Part shown: positions 14,517-23,119 of the stretch, piece by piece
How the letters are laid out: each line of letters begins with the position of its first letter
Numbering within the stretch: position 1 is the stretch's first letter
Assembly (NCBI RefSeq): GCF_001922585.1
Contig: NZ_MRBS01000001.1
Location: 248,001-312,000, forward strand
Source of the DNA: Pantoea sp. 1.19
GTDB lineage: Bacteria; Pseudomonadota; Gammaproteobacteria; Enterobacterales; Enterobacteriaceae
Direction of reading: 5' to 3'
DNA length: 64,000 nt
Notes under the pieces: model-generated
Told to the model about the DNA's origin: nothing
What the model saw: the letters and a program-made list of their open reading frames with translations, nothing else
Database searches by the model: none
Position numbers and translations under genes: made by a program

Positions 14517-17118
14517 TGGGCTCTCCGCGATAACAGGTGGCGGTGACGGCGTATAAACCATCGGGAAGCTGGGTGCGACCCAGCTGGTAATGGGCGCGAC
14601 AGCGGGTGCTGGCGTCTTCTCCCCAGTTAGCGACCACATCACCCGCCGCGGGCAGGCCGGTCAGATAGACCTGGCCATTATCGCCGACGATGCCGCCGCC
14701 GCCGGCGGCAGTGATGCGCGTGCCGAACGGCAGCGGTTTGCCATCAACGATCAGGGTCATTAGCACTTTTTTACCAACGCGCGGGGTAAACTCCGCGCGG
14801 GCGACCGCACCGTGAGTCGGGACTACGCGTACGACCGCGTCCGGCAAATCGACGTCGTTAGCCAGCGTATCGGTATTCAGGGCAATGCGGTTTTCCCGGT
14901 ATTCGGTGGCGTAGGGCAGCAGCGCGTAACCGCGCCAGTCGGTGGTAACGCCGGTCTGGTTTTCAACCGCGACGTGGTCGGCGCCCGGAGCCTTGACCAG
15001 GACCACGGTGCTGTTAGCCGGCTGACCGAAAGTCAGGCCGTTTTCATGGGCGACCACGCTGCCGCTGACGCCGTAGTACAGCTGACGCTGATCCGGGCTC
15101 TGACTGTAGCCAAGGCTGGCGTTACCGTAGCCGCCGCGCCAGTTGGTGGAGGCAAGGGTACTGCTGCCCGCCTGCGCGCGGCTGTCGTGGGTATAGCCGG
15201 TTTGCAGGCTGTAGGTCAGGTTACGATCGTCCAGCAGTGTGCCGTACAGACCGGCCAGTTGGGTGCTGCGCCCCTGCAGATCGCTGGATGCGCTGTATTT
15301 GGCGTTGGCCTGGCGCCAGGCGGAGGTATTGCCCTGCGGTAGCCAGTGGCTGAAGGGAATGTTCAGATTAAACGCCAGCAGCTGGTCGCGGCCGCTAAGC
15401 CAGGCGCTTTTATTTAGGCTGTAGCTGACCGACCAGCTGATATCCCGGTTGACCGCGTTGAAACCGGCCAGCAGCAGGCTGTCCGTTTTATCACTCCCCC
15501 AGTAGCTTTGCCGGCTCCCGGTGATAAACAGCGAAGCGGCGCTGCCCAACTGCTGATTAAGGCTCAGCTGCAGGCGACCGCGCTTCGATACGCCGGGGTT
15601 CCACGTGCCGATGTCGGGCGTGGTAAGCGGCGCGTCCGGTACCATGACGCCGCCGACGCCGTGATGCTCGCGCTGGCGATCCCAGTTAGCTTCGGAAAAG
15701 CTGTAGTAGCCGGAGGTGGAGTAGCGATAGCCCGCCAGCTGTACATTGGTGCCGGTGGCGACCAGCGCTTTGCTGTACATAAAACGCAGCGACTGCCCGC
15801 TGTGCTGACTGCCGTCACTGAGGGTCGCGTTAGCCTGGGTCACATCGCTGGAGAGCGCTCCCCAGGCGCCGAGGTTTTTTACCACGCCGGCGTTAAACGC
15901 GCGATAGTCGCCGGCCAGCTGCGTGCCGCCCAGCAGCGTCCAGCCGCCTGCCAGGCCGTGCATGGCGGTGGTTTGTACAAATGCCGGCGTTCGCTGGTCT
16001 TCATTGCCGCTGCGAAAACGGCCGGCGGTCAGCGCGTAGCGCGTATGCCCTTCACGCTGCATCAGCGGTACCGTGGCCCAGGGCTGGGTAAAGGTCTGCC
16101 GGCTGCCATCGGCCTCAATGATGCTGACCTGTAAATCGCCGCCGCCGCCGGTGGCGTACAGATCGTCGATTGCAAAGGGGCCCGGTGGCACGGTGCGCTG
16201 ATAAATTTCATAGCCGTTTTGTCGAACGATAACCTGCGCCGTGCCGCGCGCGATGCCGCGGATCACCGGCGCATAGCCGCGCAGGCTATCCGGCAGCATG
16301 CTGTCATCAGAGGCCAGCTGCACGCCGCGAAAATTCATGCCGTCGAAGATATCACCGCTGGAAAAACTGTCGCCCAGGGTCAGGCGGGCGCGCAAAAATT
16401 TGATGTCACGCTCCAGCCAGCTATTAATATGCTGCCAGCGCTGAGTGGAGGACGCATTCCCCTGGCCGCGGCTGGTATTCCACACGGAATTATCGCGCAG
16501 CCGCCACGGACCGACGTTCAGGCCGCTTTGCAGATTCAGCCAGGCAAAGTGAGTGCGGCTTCCGTCGCCGCTGCGGCCGTCGTTGGCGCTGAAGGCATAG
16601 TTCAGCAGGCCCGCGGTGATGCCATCATCCCAGTATTGTGGAGGGATGTCGCCGCGGGCCACGCTGTAGAGCTGCGCCTGTGGAATCGTGAGGTTGAGGC
16701 GCTGCTGGCCGACGTCGAATTCTGCTTGCGCCGCCGGCAATAGCTGTGAGAGTACGGTACAGGGGGCCGTTGCGGCAGCCACGGCGTTATCGCGCACGCC
16801 CAGCGTCGCCAGATCCTTGCGCGTCAGGCAGGGAGTCAACTGCTGCCGCTGCACGTCCTGGCGGAAGACGATGTCCTGCGCGGTCACAAACTGATCGTTA
16901 ACGTAGATGTCGACGTGCCAGGTACCTGGCGGTACTTCCAGCCCCTGCTCATACATCCCCAGATCGGCCACGGCGGCCGGATCGTCGGCTAAAAAGCGCG
17001 GATTAAACCAGAGTTCGCTCGCCGGTGCAGCGGTAACCGCGCTGCCGAACAGCACGGACGCCAGACCTACCGCCCGGCGGACGCCGCGACGACGCGTGCA
17101 GTCCGATAATACGGCCAT
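14500..17118 (-). CDS. fimD: Outer-membrane usher for fimbriae
   Basis: 872 residues, close to E. coli FimD (878). A signal peptide precedes ELWFNPRFLADDPAAVADL, the N-terminal periplasmic domain that receives chaperone-pilin complexes. The middle forms the 24-strand beta-barrel with the plug region. C-terminal domains end with a Cys pair (CRAHYQL ... ATCYRGEP). The usher secretes and orders pilins across the outer membrane. It is separated from fimC by 14 bases and overlaps fimF by 17, so the operon is compact. Confidence 0.95.
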   Translation of the reverse strand: MAVLSDCTRRRGVRRAVGLASVLFGSAVTAAPASELWFNPRFLADDPAAVADLGMYEQGLEVPPGTWHVDIYVNDQFVTAQDIVFRQDVQRQQLTPCLTRKDLATLGVRDNAVAAATAPCTVLSQLLPAAQAEFDVGQQRLNLTIPQAQLYSVARGDIPPQYWDDGITAGLLNYAFSANDGRSGDGSRTHFAWLNLQSGLNVGPWRLRDNSVWNTSRGQGNASSTQRWQHINSWLERDIKFLRARLTLGDSFSSGDIFDGMNFRGVQLASDDSMLPDSLRGYAPVIRGIARGTAQVIVRQNGYEIYQRTVPPGPFAIDDLYATGGGGDLQVSIIEADGSRQTFTQPWATVPLMQREGHTRYALTAGRFRSGNEDQRTPAFVQTTAMHGLAGGWTLLGGTQLAGDYRAFNAGVVKNLGAWGALSSDVTQANATLSDGSQHSGQSLRFMYSKALVATGTNVQLAGYRYSTSGYYSFSEANWDRQREHHGVGGVMVPDAPLTTPDIGTWNPGVSKRGRLQLSLNQQLGSAASLFITGSRQSYWGSDKTDSLLLAGFNAVNRDISWSVSYSLNKSAWLSGRDQLLAFNLNIPFSHWLPQGNTSAWRQANAKYSASSDLQGRSTQLAGLYGTLLDDRNLTYSLQTGYTHDSRAQAGSSTLASTNWRGGYGNASLGYSQSPDQRQLYYGVSGSVVAHENGLTFGQPANSTVVLVKAPGADHVAVENQTGVTTDWRGYALLPYATEYRENRIALNTDTLANDVDLPDAVVRVVPTHGAVARAEFTPRVGKKVLMTLIVDGKPLPFGTRITAAGGGGIVGDNGQVYLTGLPAAGDVVANWGEDASTRCRAHYQLGRTQLPDGLYAVTATCYRGEPNASTT

Positions 17119-17132
17119 GATGACGCTTCCTT

Positions 17133-17840
17133 TCAGTTTGGCTGATACGTGGCCGACATGACGGGCGTCAGCGCACCGTAATCGTTGATGGTGCGGTAGG
17201 TCACCGGGCCGGTTGCTCCTGCCGGCACGGCAACGCTGACGCTGGCCATCGGCGGTACCAGGGCGTTGGGCAGCAGGGTGTTGCCGGCTTTCAGTTCGTT
17301 AATGGTCAGGTAATAGGGGGTCGGATTATGCAGCGTCAGCGTCGTCCCGCTGCGGTGAAAACGCAGCTGTTCCGGCGCGCGATCGACGGCAGGTTTTAAG
17401 CCGGCGGGGCGGTACAGTAGCTTGATACGGTTAACGATCGCGAACTGCAGCGTATTGGCAGACTGATTGGCTTTTTCCATTGCCGGAATCGCTTTGACAT
17501 TAATCCAGAACAGGCTTTCACGATCCTGCGGCAAAGCCTGCTGGCTGGCATCAATAATGCGCAGGGTGCTCTCTTTTTTGCCTTTCATCAAAAACAGCGG
17601 TGGGGTGATCACGAAGCGCGGATCTTTTTCACCGGTGGCGTTCTCCACCCACGACTGGATCAGAAAATGACTGCCCTCGTCGCTGTTCATCACCGACAGC
17701 TGTACCTGCTTACTGGAGGCCGGATATATCACCCGAGTGGCGCCTAGCGCAATGCCCGCCTCGGCGCGCAGCAGCGGTGTCAGGGTCAGGGTAAGAAACA
17801 GCAACAACAGGCTAAAAGGGTGACGAATGAGTGTGTTCAT
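17133..17840 (-). CDS. fimC: Periplasmic fimbrial chaperone
   Basis: 235 residues from ATG 17840; the longer frame upstream is Arg-rich and not leader-like. The signal peptide ends near RAEA. Mature GIALGATRVIYPASSKQVQLSV is the conserved start of PapD/FimC chaperones with the catalytic Arg8-type residue (TRVIYP). LFWINVKAIP and NRIKLLYRPAGL are the family signatures, the second with the active-site Lys. It donates the G1 strand to pilins before the usher. fimI, which sits between fimA and fimC in E. coli, is missing here. Confidence 0.94.
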   Translation of the reverse strand: MNTLIRHPFSLLLLFLTLTLTPLLRAEAGIALGATRVIYPASSKQVQLSVMNSDEGSHFLIQSWVENATGEKDPRFVITPPLFLMKGKKESTLRIIDASQQALPQDRESLFWINVKAIPAMEKANQSANTLQFAIVNRIKLLYRPAGLKPAVDRAPEQLRFHRSGTTLTLHNPTPYYLTINELKAGNTLLPNALVPPMASVSVAVPAGATGPVTYRTINDYGALTPVMSATYQPN

Positions 17841-18007
17841 CGTTGGGTTTCCTTCAATAAGCCGCGGGAGACGCATGGGGTAAATCGTGCTGTCCCGAGA
17901 CGACGCGAATTGGCGAGTCCGGGCCCGGCGGCGGCGCAATGACCGCTGCCCGCGCGGCGCGGCCGTCGGCGACTTCAGGGGGCGGGGCGTCTCCCGCGGG
18001 AATAAGC

Positions 18008-18036
18008 GGCGGCTGCCGGGCAAAGGGGCAGCCGCC
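18008..18036. terminator. Strong hairpin between fimA and fimC
   Basis: GGCGGCTGCC (18008-18017) and GGCAGCCGCC (18027-18036) are perfect 10-base arms around a 9-base loop. There is no T-run after it in the minus direction. It lies 23 bases after the fimA stop, where such a hairpin can protect fimA mRNA and reduce downstream expression, giving excess major pilin. Confidence 0.6.
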
Positions 18037-18059
18037 AGACTCAGCGTATCCGCCGGGTA

Positions 18060-18626
18060 TTAGTCGTACTGCACGCTAAACGTGGCATCCGCATTGGCTG
18101 TACCCGCCGTCGCCTGCCCCAGTGCGTAGTAGCGCGCCTGGAAAGGAATGACGTTGGTGCCCTCCAGCAGCGTCGTTTTCGCGCTGGCGGTGCTGCCATC
18201 CAGCGCGACCGGCGCGCCGGTGCGGTCCAGGATCTGGATACCGACATTGGTGGCAGGGCTTGGCACGCCATTTTGCAGAGAGAGGATATTGGCATTATTG
18301 GGCACCGAGACGCCGCTGAAGATGATTGAAACGGTAGGCGCGGTTGTCGGATTATCACCGCCGGACGCACTGGTACCGCAATCTTTCAGCACGATATTGA
18401 ATCCCTTGGCGCCGCTAACCTGGCTTTCGGCCGACAGATCGTTGGTGCGTACCTGACCCATCTGCACGGTCTGGTCAACGGAATCGGCATCTACCGCGCA
18501 GGTGCCATTCACAATCTCACCCTCAAATTTGACCGAGCCGCCGGGAGTGACAATGGCGGCCGAGCTGGCGGCGGTAAACAAGCACAGCGCGCCGGCGGTC
18601 AGCAGGGATAACGTGGGTTTCTGCAT
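18060..18626 (-). CDS. fimA: Major fimbrial subunit (FimA-like pilin)
   Basis: 188 residues. Signal peptide of about 23 residues ends ...AASSAA. Mature N-terminus contains GSVKFEGEIVNGTCAVDADS, with the first Cys. LKDCG gives the second. The ending ANADATFSVQYD has the conserved penultimate Tyr for chaperone recognition. It polymerises into the fimbrial rod. It is the first gene of the operon fimA-C-D-F-G-H. GC-rich codon use is like the neighbours. Confidence 0.93.
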   Translation of the reverse strand: MQKPTLSLLTAGALCLFTAASSAAIVTPGGSVKFEGEIVNGTCAVDADSVDQTVQMGQVRTNDLSAESQVSGAKGFNIVLKDCGTSASGGDNPTTAPTVSIIFSGVSVPNNANILSLQNGVPSPATNVGIQILDRTGAPVALDGSTASAKTTLLEGTNVIPFQARYYALGQATAGTANADATFSVQYD

Positions 18627-19343
18627 AAAATTCTCCTTGGTTTCATTATGTGTTCGGACCGGATAGCGCCGATCACTTTTCCTTGAACGCCGGTGACGGA
18701 AGGGCCGTCACAACAAGCGCACTACAAACACGTCAAATTAACTACTCAGGGGGTGGGTCTTATTGGTGGGATTTATCCTAGAGTAAAATCTCGCTCATGG
18801 TATTAATAAAAGATGGTTGTATAGAATTTATTTAAAATAGCGATTTTTAGTTTTAAGTTGCCTATTAATATGCGTGCTAAGCAATGTTCCGTAGCCGGGG
18901 CGAATAACACATGGTCGTGAGGGCGTCAGTAACGTAGGTGGGGACGCCGGCGTGTGCGCTGCCGCCCGCGGCGGCGATCGCGCCGTCGGTATCAGGGGCT
19001 AACGGGGTGTGTGAACCGGCTAGCGAGGGGCACCTGACGATCGGAAGAACTCAGATTATTCTTCTGGCTGCGCCAACGATGTCGTCGTAAAGTGAGTCTT
19101 TCGCCAGCGAAAGAGAACGTAAAGGCGGCATTTACAAAATTACCCTTTCTTTTTTTTCTAATTGGGTGCAACGTAGTTAATGATTCATCCTGCTGTTACC
19201 TCGCTGGTCCCTCTGCACGTCAACCTGAGAGCGTCTCGATTGCTGAGTCAAATCCCTAATCTCACCCGTTCGGCCAGAGCGCACCATTGATCCTTAATTA
19301 TGCCGAAACGATGAAAATAACAACAGGTTTAAGGTCTGATGTA
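18627..19343. other. Upstream region of fimA, no gene
   Basis: About 700 bp between fimA and the YmcF-like gene. An AT-rich block at 18770-18880 is the likely site of the fimA promoter and of H-NS-type control. No fimB/fimE recombinase gene or fimS-like pair of inverted repeats is visible. A small hairpin TCTTTCG-CCAG-CGAAAGA lies at 19097-19114. The rest could be a long 5' leader for the cold-shock-type gene on the plus strand. Confidence 0.5.
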
Positions 19344-19517
19344 ATGATGATGTTTCAATTTAAATGTCCCGAATGTCAGGGATGCCAATACCGCCAGTCG
19401 CTCTTCGATATTCGTCAAGCGAATCCGTATGGCGCGGTGTGTATTTTTTGTAAGTCCAGTATGTTACTGATTAAAAAAGAAGAGATGCAGATCACCGCCG
19501 CTAATGCGCTGTCCTGA
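19344..19517 (+). CDS. YmcF/YnfQ-like zinc-ribbon protein
   Basis: 57 residues from ATG 19344 with TAAGG 8 bases upstream; an in-frame ATG at 19311 is possible. FKCPECQGCQYR and GAVCIFCKS give two Cys pairs for a zinc ribbon. FDIRQANPYGA between them resembles E. coli YmcF and YnfQ, small proteins encoded beside cspG and cspI and induced by cold. Its neighbour downstream is lpxP, also cold-induced in E. coli, so a cold response is a reasonable inference. A second, more distant ribbon of this shape lies at 31509-31715. Confidence 0.75.
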   Translation: MMMFQFKCPECQGCQYRQSLFDIRQANPYGAVCIFCKSSMLLIKKEEMQITAANALS

Positions 19518-19707
19518 TATTGCCGTATATGATCATTTCGTGATGGCGGTACATTTATCGCGAGAAAAACCAGGGTTTATCCCGCTGCGATGCATACCGG
19601 ACGCGATCGCCAGAGGATGAAATATTAATTTGTTACAACTCAGACTGCACTAAATACCCCTATCCGTAGTCTGACTGTAAACCGTGTCGCGCTTATTGAT
19701 AGTTTTC

Positions 19708-19734
19708 TTTAATGCGATACCTCATTGCATTAAA
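19708..19734 (+). promoter_or_regulatory. Leader hairpin next to the lpxP ribosome-binding site
   Basis: TTTAATGC (19708-19715) and GCATTAAA (19727-19734) are perfect 8-base arms with an 11-base loop. The right arm ends inside the purine-rich ribosome-binding site AAAGGTGAAG that precedes ATG 19743. It could modulate initiation with temperature. Confidence 0.45.
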
Positions 19735-19742
19735 GGTGAAGT

Positions 19743-20666
19743 ATGCAGCAACCACAACGTTTGGAAAAAAAATATTTGCACCCGCGCTACTGGCTGACCT
19801 GGTTTGGTCTGTTCGTACTCTGGGCGCTGGTGCAATTACCCTATCCGCTGCTGACCCGCATCGGGTCCACTGCCGGCAGCCTGTCGCGAAAAGTGCTGAA
19901 GCGTCGCGAGCGCATTGCCCGTAAAAATATTGATCTCTGCTTTCCCGGGCTAAGCGAGAATGAAAAAGAGAAGCTGATAGCACAGAATTTTGTATCGCTG
20001 GGCATGGCGCTGATTGAAACCGGCATGGCCTGGTTCTGGTCAGATAACCGTGTCCGCCGCTGGTTTGATGTGGATGGCCTCGATAATCTGCAGCGTGCGC
20101 AGCAGAACAACCGCGGTGTGATGGTCGTGGGCATCCACTTTATGTCACTGGAGCTGGGTGGCCGGGTCATGGGCCTGTGTAAACCGATGATGGCGACCTA
20201 CCGCCCGCACAATAATCCGCTGATGGAGTGGGTGCAGACGCGCGGTCGGATGCGTTCCAATAAGGCGATGATCGATCGCCGTAATCTGCGTGGCATGGTG
20301 GGCGCGCTGAAAAAGGGCGAGGCGGTCTGGTTTGCACCGGATCAGGATTATGGCCCGAAAGGCAGTACCTTCGCGCCTTTTTTCGCCGTGGATAACGTGG
20401 CGACCACGAATGGGACTTACGTCTTATCGCGACTGTCCGACGCGGCTATTCTGACCATCACCATGATCCGTAAAGCCAATAATCGCGGCTATCGCCTGAT
20501 CATCGAACCTGAGCTGCAGGGTTATCCGGCGGATGATGAAGCCGCGGCGGCGCGCTTTATCAACAAAGTGATTGAAAAAGAGATCCTGCGCGCGCCGGAA
20601 CAGTACCTCTGGATCCACCGTCGCTTCAAGACGCGTCCGGTGGGGGAGGCCTCACTGTATATGTGA
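19743..20666 (+). CDS. lpxP: Lipid A palmitoleoyl acyltransferase
   Basis: 307 residues. It transfers palmitoleate (or laurate, if LpxL-like) to the 2' position of Kdo2-lipid IVA at the inner membrane. Residues 13-35 form the N-terminal membrane anchor. H132-x4-E137 (HFMSLE) is the catalytic motif of the late acyltransferases. YLHPRYWLTWFGL, ATYRPHNNPLMEWVQTRGR and the C-terminal IHRRFKTRPVGE match E. coli LpxP better than LpxL. E. coli lpxP is induced by cold. A terminator hairpin follows at 20695-20721. Confidence 0.9.
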   Translation: MQQPQRLEKKYLHPRYWLTWFGLFVLWALVQLPYPLLTRIGSTAGSLSRKVLKRRERIARKNIDLCFPGLSENEKEKLIAQNFVSLGMALIETGMAWFWSDNRVRRWFDVDGLDNLQRAQQNNRGVMVVGIHFMSLELGGRVMGLCKPMMATYRPHNNPLMEWVQTRGRMRSNKAMIDRRNLRGMVGALKKGEAVWFAPDQDYGPKGSTFAPFFAVDNVATTNGTYVLSRLSDAAILTITMIRKANNRGYRLIIEPELQGYPADDEAAAARFINKVIEKEILRAPEQYLWIHRRFKTRPVGEASLYM

Positions 20667-20694
20667 GACTGCGTCAGTATCGCCAGACCGATCG

Positions 20695-20721
20695 CGCGCC
20701 GGATTATTCGGCGCGTTTTTT
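20695..20721 (+). terminator. Intrinsic terminator of lpxP
   Basis: CGCGCCG (20695-20701), loop GATTATT, CGGCGCG (20709-20715), followed by six T. This is a textbook rho-independent terminator. Confidence 0.85.
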
Positions 20722-20723
20722 GT

Positions 20724-20894
20724 TCAGTGTAAGGACGGCGCGGGAAAGTGTCCGCAGTCGCTTTCGCTGGGTGCGGATTCATTTTGACAGCTCTGCTGGC
20801 GCGATTGCTCTGCCGGCGCAGCGGGCTCCGGGCCAAATACCGCGGTGCAGCCGGAAAGGGTGAAGGAGACCAACAGAATATGGATGATGCGCAT
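20724..20894 (-). CDS. Small lipoprotein (56 aa)
   Basis: ATG 20894 follows AGGGAG at a good distance; the longer frame from 20960 is not leader-like. MRIIHILLVSFTLSGC is a lipoprotein signal with lipobox LSGC, giving a mature lipoprotein of about 42 residues with two further Cys (SCQNES, SDCGH). No family is recognised. It lies convergent to lpxP and close to its terminator. Confidence 0.65.
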   Translation of the reverse strand: MRIIHILLVSFTLSGCTAVFGPEPAAPAEQSRQQSCQNESAPSESDCGHFPAPSLH

Positions 20895-21008
20895 AGACAC
20901 TCCCTGTGATGATAAACCGTTTGTCACGCGAAACCGGGGAAGCAGGCATCCTCGCGACACCCCCCTGGCGCAGGGTTATAGTTTGTCAGGATGTGTCGGT
21001 GAGTCAAC

Positions 21009-21182
21009 TCAGAAAAGGGCGAACAGCAGGGCAACCGGAAAACTCATCGGCCAGGTTGCGCCGACCAGTACTGCGCTTAACACCTTGATGCTGATGCGAT
21101 CTTTGGCGATAAAAAAGGTAATTACGGTGGCCACCAGCGCCACGACGCCGTAGAAAACCAGCATGTGTTGATAAAGAGTCAT
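21009..21182 (-). CDS. ortT: GhoT/OrtT-family membrane toxin
   Basis: 57 residues from ATG 21182. MTLYQHMLVFYGVVALVATV and VGATWPMSFPVALLFALF are two membrane segments and match OrtT of E. coli closely, including the WPMS-PVALLF signature shared with GhoT. OrtT is an orphan membrane-damaging toxin active when nucleotide synthesis is stressed. No antitoxin such as GhoS is seen here. The DinI-like gene lies upstream in the same direction with an 84-bp gap. Confidence 0.9.
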   Translation of the reverse strand: MTLYQHMLVFYGVVALVATVITFFIAKDRISIKVLSAVLVGATWPMSFPVALLFALF

Positions 21183-21266
21183 GAGGGAATACCGCACAAA
21201 TAGCAAGATTTGTGCGCAATATGCTTTTTTTTGTGATGGAGATCAAGTTACAGTTTTAATCGTCGT

Positions 21267-21506
21267 TCAGTCGACATCCAGCCACATAGGGGCGTCGTCA
21301 AACATCTCTTCCAGCATGCGGTGCAGCTTTTCCCGATCGCCCTTATTGCCATCGGTATTCAGCGCCGGATTGTGCATGGCTTTCACCCGAACCTCGGCCT
21401 CGGGATAGAGGCGCTGCACCCGCCGTGTTAACTCGGCCAGCAGTTTTTCATTCGCTCCCGGTAAACCGGTGAAATTACGCTTATCGTAAACCAGCTCAAC
21501 AAACAT
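21267..21506 (-). CDS. DinI-like family protein, SOS-controlled
   Basis: 79 residues. LLAELTRRVQRLYPEAEVRVK and KLHRMLEEMFDDAPMWL match the DinI fold, ending in the acidic C-terminal helix that mimics DNA and binds RecA. DinI stabilises RecA filaments and limits UmuD cleavage. A LexA box lies 19 bases upstream of the start. It is related to but not the same as E. coli DinI (81 aa); plasmid and phage versions such as TumB are alternatives. Confidence 0.85.
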   Translation of the reverse strand: MFVELVYDKRNFTGLPGANEKLLAELTRRVQRLYPEAEVRVKAMHNPALNTDGNKGDREKLHRMLEEMFDDAPMWLDVD

Positions 21507-21524
21507 CAGACTATCCGTTCTTGT

Positions 21525-21544
21525 TACTGTATGAATAACCAGTT
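21525..21544 (-). promoter_or_regulatory. LexA-binding SOS box
   Basis: On the minus strand the site is AACTGGTTATTCATACAGTA, with CTG-N10-CAG exactly spaced and near the consensus TACTG(TA)5CAGTA. It stands 19-38 bases ahead of the DinI-like start, the right place to block transcription. Confidence 0.8.
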
Positions 21545-21700
21545 TATCAGGATCCCCGCCGAGGGGAAACCGACAAAAAGAGCGAAATCTACCGCTAACC
21601 TCTTATCGCCATTCGTCTGGATGGAAAATCGGCGTATCCTGTGAGCGCCGCCGCCGCATGGCGCGGCGCGACATTCATCGTAAAACACAGAGGAATAATC

Positions 21701-21928
21701 ATGAAGGAGTCATTACGCCCGGGGCTGCTGATGCTGGTGGCGCTGATGCTGGCCGGCTGCGCGTCGCAGCCGTGGATGATGCAAATGAAAAACGGTCAGA
21801 CGGTGGTGGTCGATGGAAAACCGCAGCTGGATCAAGCCAGCGGAATGATGATGTATACCGATGAGCGCGGCATCCGTCAGGCTGTTAATTCCCATGATGT
21901 GGTGACCCTGAGGCCGGTAGAGAAGTAA
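21701..21928 (+). CDS. YgdI/YgdR-like lipoprotein (DUF903)
   Basis: 75 residues from ATG 21701, preceded by AGAGGAA. MLVALMLAGC is a lipoprotein signal with lipobox LAGC. After it come the MKNGQTVVVDGKPQLDQASGMMMYTDERG and NSHDVVTL segments typical of DUF903 (YgdI/YgdR). The role of the family is unknown; it is an envelope lipoprotein. It is convergent with the dehydrogenase gene, 3 bp apart. Confidence 0.85.
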   Translation: MKESLRPGLLMLVALMLAGCASQPWMMQMKNGQTVVVDGKPQLDQASGMMMYTDERGIRQAVNSHDVVTLRPVEK

Positions 21929-21931
21929 GGC

Positions 21932-23071
21932 TCAGGCTGCCGGCCAGGCCGCGCGGAGCAGGGCATAGCACTGCTCGCGGTCCCAAACCACCCAGCTATT
22001 TTTACTGTTGGCACGCGCCAGGATCCAGTCGCACTCCTCCTCGCTTAATGTCGGCGGGGAGGCCCAGAACGGATGGCAAGCCTGCTGCTGTAGCCAGTCG
22101 CGAAGGTGGCGTGCCGGCGCGGTATGCTGCAGCGGAAACAGCGCCTCTCCCAGCTCGATCACGCGCGCCTGATGCTGTGGATGCTCGCTGTCATTCAACA
22201 GCGACAAAAAGGGCAGCAGCAGCCTTCCGCACACTTCACCATGATGCCAGGTTTTTATCGCGCCAATCTCACCGGCCAGCCCGTGAATGACGCCCAGTCC
22301 GGCGCTGCTTAGCGCCTGTCCGCCCAGCCAGGAGGCCAGCAGCATTGCCTCGCGCGCTTCATCGCCGGCGGCATCCTGCTGTGCCAGCGCCGGCCAGGCG
22401 CGCATAAACAGACGCATCCCCTGCAGGGCACTCTCCCGGGTCAGCCGCGTGGCTGTCCGCGAGAGCCAGGCTTCCAGCAGATGGGTAAAGGCATCTATAC
22501 CACAGTGCGCCAGTATCGGCGCCGGCGCGCTATCCAGCAGGCTGGCATCGAGGAACGCCATCGCCGGCACCATGTTCTCATGCCGCAGTGATGCCTTGAC
22601 CTGCCGCTGCGCCTGGTCGGTGATCACCGCATTTTGCGTGGCTTCGCTGCCGGTTCCTGCGGTAGTCGGAACGGCAATCACCGGCAGGGTGCTGCCGTTG
22701 AGGCGCGTATCACCGATTTTTTCCAGGTAGCGAAAGCAGGGTAAAGGCTGTTCGCACAGCGCGGCCACGGCCTTCGCCGCATCGAGCACGCTGCCGCCAC
22801 CGATGGCGACAATGCGCCGCGCCTGGCCGCGCCAGCGGCTGACCCAGGCGTCAATCTCCTGCGGTGACGCTTCGTGGGTGACCACCTCCCGGCCAATTAA
22901 CAGCGGGGACAGGGCCTCGTCCAGCGTCGCCCAGTGCGGTCCGCGCTGCAGAGAGGGGTTACAAAATAGCAGCGTCGGGAGGGGATCCGCGCCGAGCAGC
23001 GCCGGCAATTGCTGGAGGCTACCGCGGCCAAAATGAAGCTGACGATTGGCGATTAACAGACTGGTGGACAT
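21932..23071 (-). CDS. Iron-containing alcohol dehydrogenase
   Basis: 379 residues. GGGSVLDAAK (91-100) binds NAD(P), and D193, H197, H263 and H277 are the metal ligands of type III dehydrogenases (IDAFTHLLE, GVIHGLAGE, HHGEV). PTTAGTGSE (135-143) is a further signature. Substrate is not predictable; many members act on small aldehydes or maleylacetate. The next gene downstream of the start on the same strand is ydcO, so the two may share a transcript (gap 48 bp). Confidence 0.88.
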   Translation of the reverse strand: MSTSLLIANRQLHFGRGSLQQLPALLGADPLPTLLFCNPSLQRGPHWATLDEALSPLLIGREVVTHEASPQEIDAWVSRWRGQARRIVAIGGGSVLDAAKAVAALCEQPLPCFRYLEKIGDTRLNGSTLPVIAVPTTAGTGSEATQNAVITDQAQRQVKASLRHENMVPAMAFLDASLLDSAPAPILAHCGIDAFTHLLEAWLSRTATRLTRESALQGMRLFMRAWPALAQQDAAGDEAREAMLLASWLGGQALSSAGLGVIHGLAGEIGAIKTWHHGEVCGRLLLPFLSLLNDSEHPQHQARVIELGEALFPLQHTAPARHLRDWLQQQACHPFWASPPTLSEEECDWILARANSKNSWVVWDREQCYALLRAAWPAA

Positions 23072-23119
23072 GCTTTTCTCTCCGCGGACGTAGTCGGGTA
23101 GGCATCAGATCTAGCACAG

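Noticed and set aside
15508-16134. Long frame opposite fimD
   Set aside because: A shadow of the usher gene; no start signal or family.
18627-19343. Search for a fimS-like invertible promoter
   Set aside because: No paired inverted repeats flank an invertible-sized segment, and no recombinase gene is near.
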